A stretch of 44,520 bases of DNA from Hyphomicrobiales bacterium. GTDB taxonomy: Bacteria; Pseudomonadota; Alphaproteobacteria; Rhizobiales; Rhizobiaceae. Both the position numbers and the translations under genes were made by a program. Shown here piece after piece: positions 42,945-44,520 of this stretch (positions are counted from its first letter, which is position 1; each line of letters begins with the position of its first letter). The notes beneath the pieces were generated by a model. That model saw only the letters and a list, made by a program, of their open reading frames with translations, was not told where the DNA came from and made no database searches. The stretch lies in NCBI GenBank assembly GCA_900472485.1, contig UCII01000007.1:72614-117133 (forward strand). The letters run 5' to 3'.

Positions 42945-43229
42945 CTAGCAATTCCGCGACAGGGCCTTGGCGATCGCGAGGAATTTCGGGTCCCCGAAGC
43001 CGGTGCGATGCCGGATCTCGGCTTCGCCGTCCTCGTCTGATGTCTCGCTCGGTATGGTGAAGGACCACGCCGACGGCCGCTTCCGGCGGAAAAGCTGCGC
43101 CAGCCGGCTCAGCACGCTCTGTTTGTCAGCCTCATCCTTGTGTTCTGAAGGCGGATCGATGGCATTCGGATTACAGGGATCACCCCATCGCTCATCATAG
43201 AGGTCCTTGAAGAGATAATTGGTCATCAC
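42945..43229 (-). CDS. Small hypothetical protein
   Basis: A 94-residue soluble, charged protein with no signal, membrane helix or known motif. It has an acidic/polar middle (PPSEHKDEADKQ) followed by a basic helix (LSRLAQLFRRKRPSAW) and a C-terminal FLAIAKALSRNC. The start may be ATG at 43229 or 43226; GAAGGA lies 10-13 bases upstream. It is divergent from the LacI gene and the first LacI operator lies 18 bases before it, so it is probably LacI-controlled. I do not recognise it. Confidence 0.6.
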   Translation of the reverse strand: MMTNYLFKDLYDERWGDPCNPNAIDPPSEHKDEADKQSVLSRLAQLFRRKRPSAWSFTIPSETSDEDGEAEIRHRTGFGDPKFLAIAKALSRNC

Positions 43230-43246
43230 GGCTTAGTCCTTCACTT

Positions 43247-43341
43247 TTGAATCGGTTCAATTTTTGCTCGCACTGCTTTCTTGAATCGGTTCAATCGTAC
43301 GCTTCGAAAATCTGCTGTCAAGCAGAATTGAACCGATACAA
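43247..43341. promoter_or_regulatory. Three LacI-type operators between the small gene and the LacI gene
   Basis: TTGAATCGGTTCAA occurs at 43247-43260 and again, identical, at 43281-43294; a variant TTGAACCGATACAA is at 43328-43341. The first two are TTGAA-N4-TTCAA dyads with a CG core, the usual LacI/GalR operator shape. Centre distances are 34 and 47 bases. They cover the whole divergent promoter region, so the LacI protein should repress itself and the small gene, possibly by looping. Confidence 0.85.
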
Positions 43342-43382
43342 CTTCATTGCTAGTATCTGCCGGAAACATATGGAGGATTTCA

Positions 43383-44441
43383 TTGGCCAAGGGCACCATC
43401 AGGCTCGCGGATGTCGCCAAGGCGGCAGGCGTATCGCAGGGAACAGCCTCCAATGTTTTCAGCCGGCCGGAAGTGGTGCGCGAGGAGGTGCGCGAGCATG
43501 TGCTCGAGACGGCCAAGCAGCTTGGCTATGCCGGGCCGAGCCTGACGGGCCGGCTGCTGCGGGCCGGAAAGGTCAATGCCATCGGCGTCGCCGTCGTCGA
43601 GCCGCTTTCCTATTTCTTCAACGATCCCTGGGCCAGGGCGCTCCTGGCCGCTGTGTCCCAGGTCTGCGATGCCAGCGGCACAGGTCTCGCCCTGGTCTCG
43701 GCCAAGGATCGGCACAAGCTCGACTGGAACATCAAGAGCGCGCTGGTCGACGGCTTCATTCTGCTCTGCGTGGAAGGCGGCGAAAAGCTGGTTCAGTTGA
43801 CGCGCGAGCGGCAATTGCCTTTCGTCGCTCTCGCCCTGAATGACGAGGATGCGTCGATCCCCTCGATCAGCGTTGATAATCTGGGTGGTGCAGCCGTTGC
43901 GGCCCGGCATCTGGCGGAACTCGGCCACAGACGTTTCGGCGTGCTCGCGACCGAACTTTCGGACGATCATGTCGGGCCGGTCAGCGTCGCCGGGATCGGA
44001 CGGGCGATGTATTCCACCTCGCGCGATCGCGCACTCGGCTATTGGCAGGCGCTCGAAGCGTTCGGAATTGGGCGCGAAAACGTGCCTATCTTTGAGACGC
44101 TCAATGACAAGCCAAGCGTCGAAGCCGGGCTCGACTACCTGTTTTCCGCGCCGGAACCGCCGACGGCGCTCCTCGCCATGTCCGACAATATCGCGCTTCT
44201 GGCGATCAACTGGCTGCGGGCGCGAGGCCTCTCAGTGCCGCAAGACGTCTCCGTCATCGGCTTCGATGGCGTGCCGGAAGGAGGCATGGTGGAGCCCGGC
44301 CTGACGACCATGGCTCAGCCCTTTGCCGAGATCGCGCAACGCGCGGTGCAGGCCGTTCTTCACGATGCCGTACCGGCCGAACGCGAGATGATCGATGTCA
44401 CCCTGATCGTGCGTGGCACCACGGCGGCGCCAAAGCCGTGA
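43383..44441 (+). CDS. LacI family transcriptional regulator
   Basis: A 352-residue LacI/GalR repressor. The HTH with hinge spans about 5-58 (IRLADVAKAAGVSQGTASNVFSRPE, VLETAKQLGYAGPSLTGRLL) and the sugar-binding-protein fold about 62-345, ending VIGFDGVPEGGMVEPGLTTMAQP. The start is TTG at 43383 with GGAGG seven bases before it; the TTG at 43347 is an unlikely alternative. Its metabolic target is probably to the right, beyond the window, because no sugar gene is near. The three operators at 43247-43341 are its likely sites. Confidence 0.92.
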   Translation: MAKGTIRLADVAKAAGVSQGTASNVFSRPEVVREEVREHVLETAKQLGYAGPSLTGRLLRAGKVNAIGVAVVEPLSYFFNDPWARALLAAVSQVCDASGTGLALVSAKDRHKLDWNIKSALVDGFILLCVEGGEKLVQLTRERQLPFVALALNDEDASIPSISVDNLGGAAVAARHLAELGHRRFGVLATELSDDHVGPVSVAGIGRAMYSTSRDRALGYWQALEAFGIGRENVPIFETLNDKPSVEAGLDYLFSAPEPPTALLAMSDNIALLAINWLRARGLSVPQDVSVIGFDGVPEGGMVEPGLTTMAQPFAEIAQRAVQAVLHDAVPAEREMIDVTLIVRGTTAAPKP

Positions 44442-44520
44442 TCCCAAGGCAAACGAAGCCTTCAGATTCCGCCTCTCGCCTCTATAAACCAGTTCGCCGG
44501 TCTAGGTCACATACCCATAA

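Noticed and set aside
44442..44520. AAGGC/GCCTT mini-hairpin after the LacI gene as terminator
   Set aside because: Stem of five with no T-run; too weak to call.

Overview
The window looks like a chromosomal piece of a Rhizobiaceae genome, most likely Rhizobium or a close relative. Pointers are the cpa/ctp-type Flp pilus operon, the dense GC-rich coding with short ATGA overlaps, a rhizobial intergenic palindromic repeat at the left end, and an acyl-homoserine lactonase very like Agrobacterium BlcC/AttM. There is one tRNA (Ser, GGA), no rRNA, no CRISPR array and no recognisable insertion sequence.

Positions 1-14,700 hold an M17 aminopeptidase and then a tight-adherence (Tad/Flp) pilus locus. 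The main operon is on the minus strand: pilA, cpaA, cpaB, cpaC, cpaD, cpaE, cpaF, tadB, tadC (12,485 down to 3,508). The TPR lipoprotein tadD sits apart at 1,816 behind a LysE-type exporter. Divergent from pilA are a stand-alone secretin-N-domain protein and two TadE-like pseudopilins. Together they give pilin, peptidase, secretin, lipoproteins, localisation ATPase, motor ATPase and inner-membrane platform. No large vWA-type TadG is present.

Positions 14,800-26,400 hold a complete nucleoside uptake and salvage locus. On the plus strand are deoB, add (TTG start, coupled to deoB) and upp, ending in a strong terminator. On the minus strand is a BMP-type nucleoside ABC importer (binding protein, a hairpin, a double ATPase, two permeases), followed without a break by cdd, purine nucleoside phosphorylase, deoC and deoA. 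Imported nucleosides can be deaminated, phosphorolysed to base plus (deoxy)ribose-1-phosphate, isomerised by DeoB and split by DeoC into acetaldehyde and glyceraldehyde-3-phosphate; the base uracil is salvaged by Upp. A retropepsin-like protease lies between the two convergent arms.

Positions 26,770-28,780 hold a small membrane protein, tRNA-Ser(GGA), and an AT-richer 410-residue orphan with a possible PD-(D/E)XK-like motif. This is the best candidate for an undescribed function here.

Positions 28,780-44,520 are accessory metabolism made of regulator/enzyme pairs, mostly divergent, several with a visible operator in the shared gap. They are: a frameshifted FAD monooxygenase with a TetR regulator; an NAD-binding oxidoreductase with an XRE/MmyB regulator; an AHL lactonase with a LysR regulator; an MFS exporter with an HxlR regulator; an Rrf2 regulator coupled to a thioredoxin-reductase-like enzyme; an isochorismatase-like hydrolase; a TauE/SafE carrier with a LysR regulator; an alpha/beta hydrolase; a truncated Old Yellow Enzyme fused up to an SDR gene; and a LacI regulator with three operators. 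The last 79 bases (44,442-44,520) show no gene or clear terminator.
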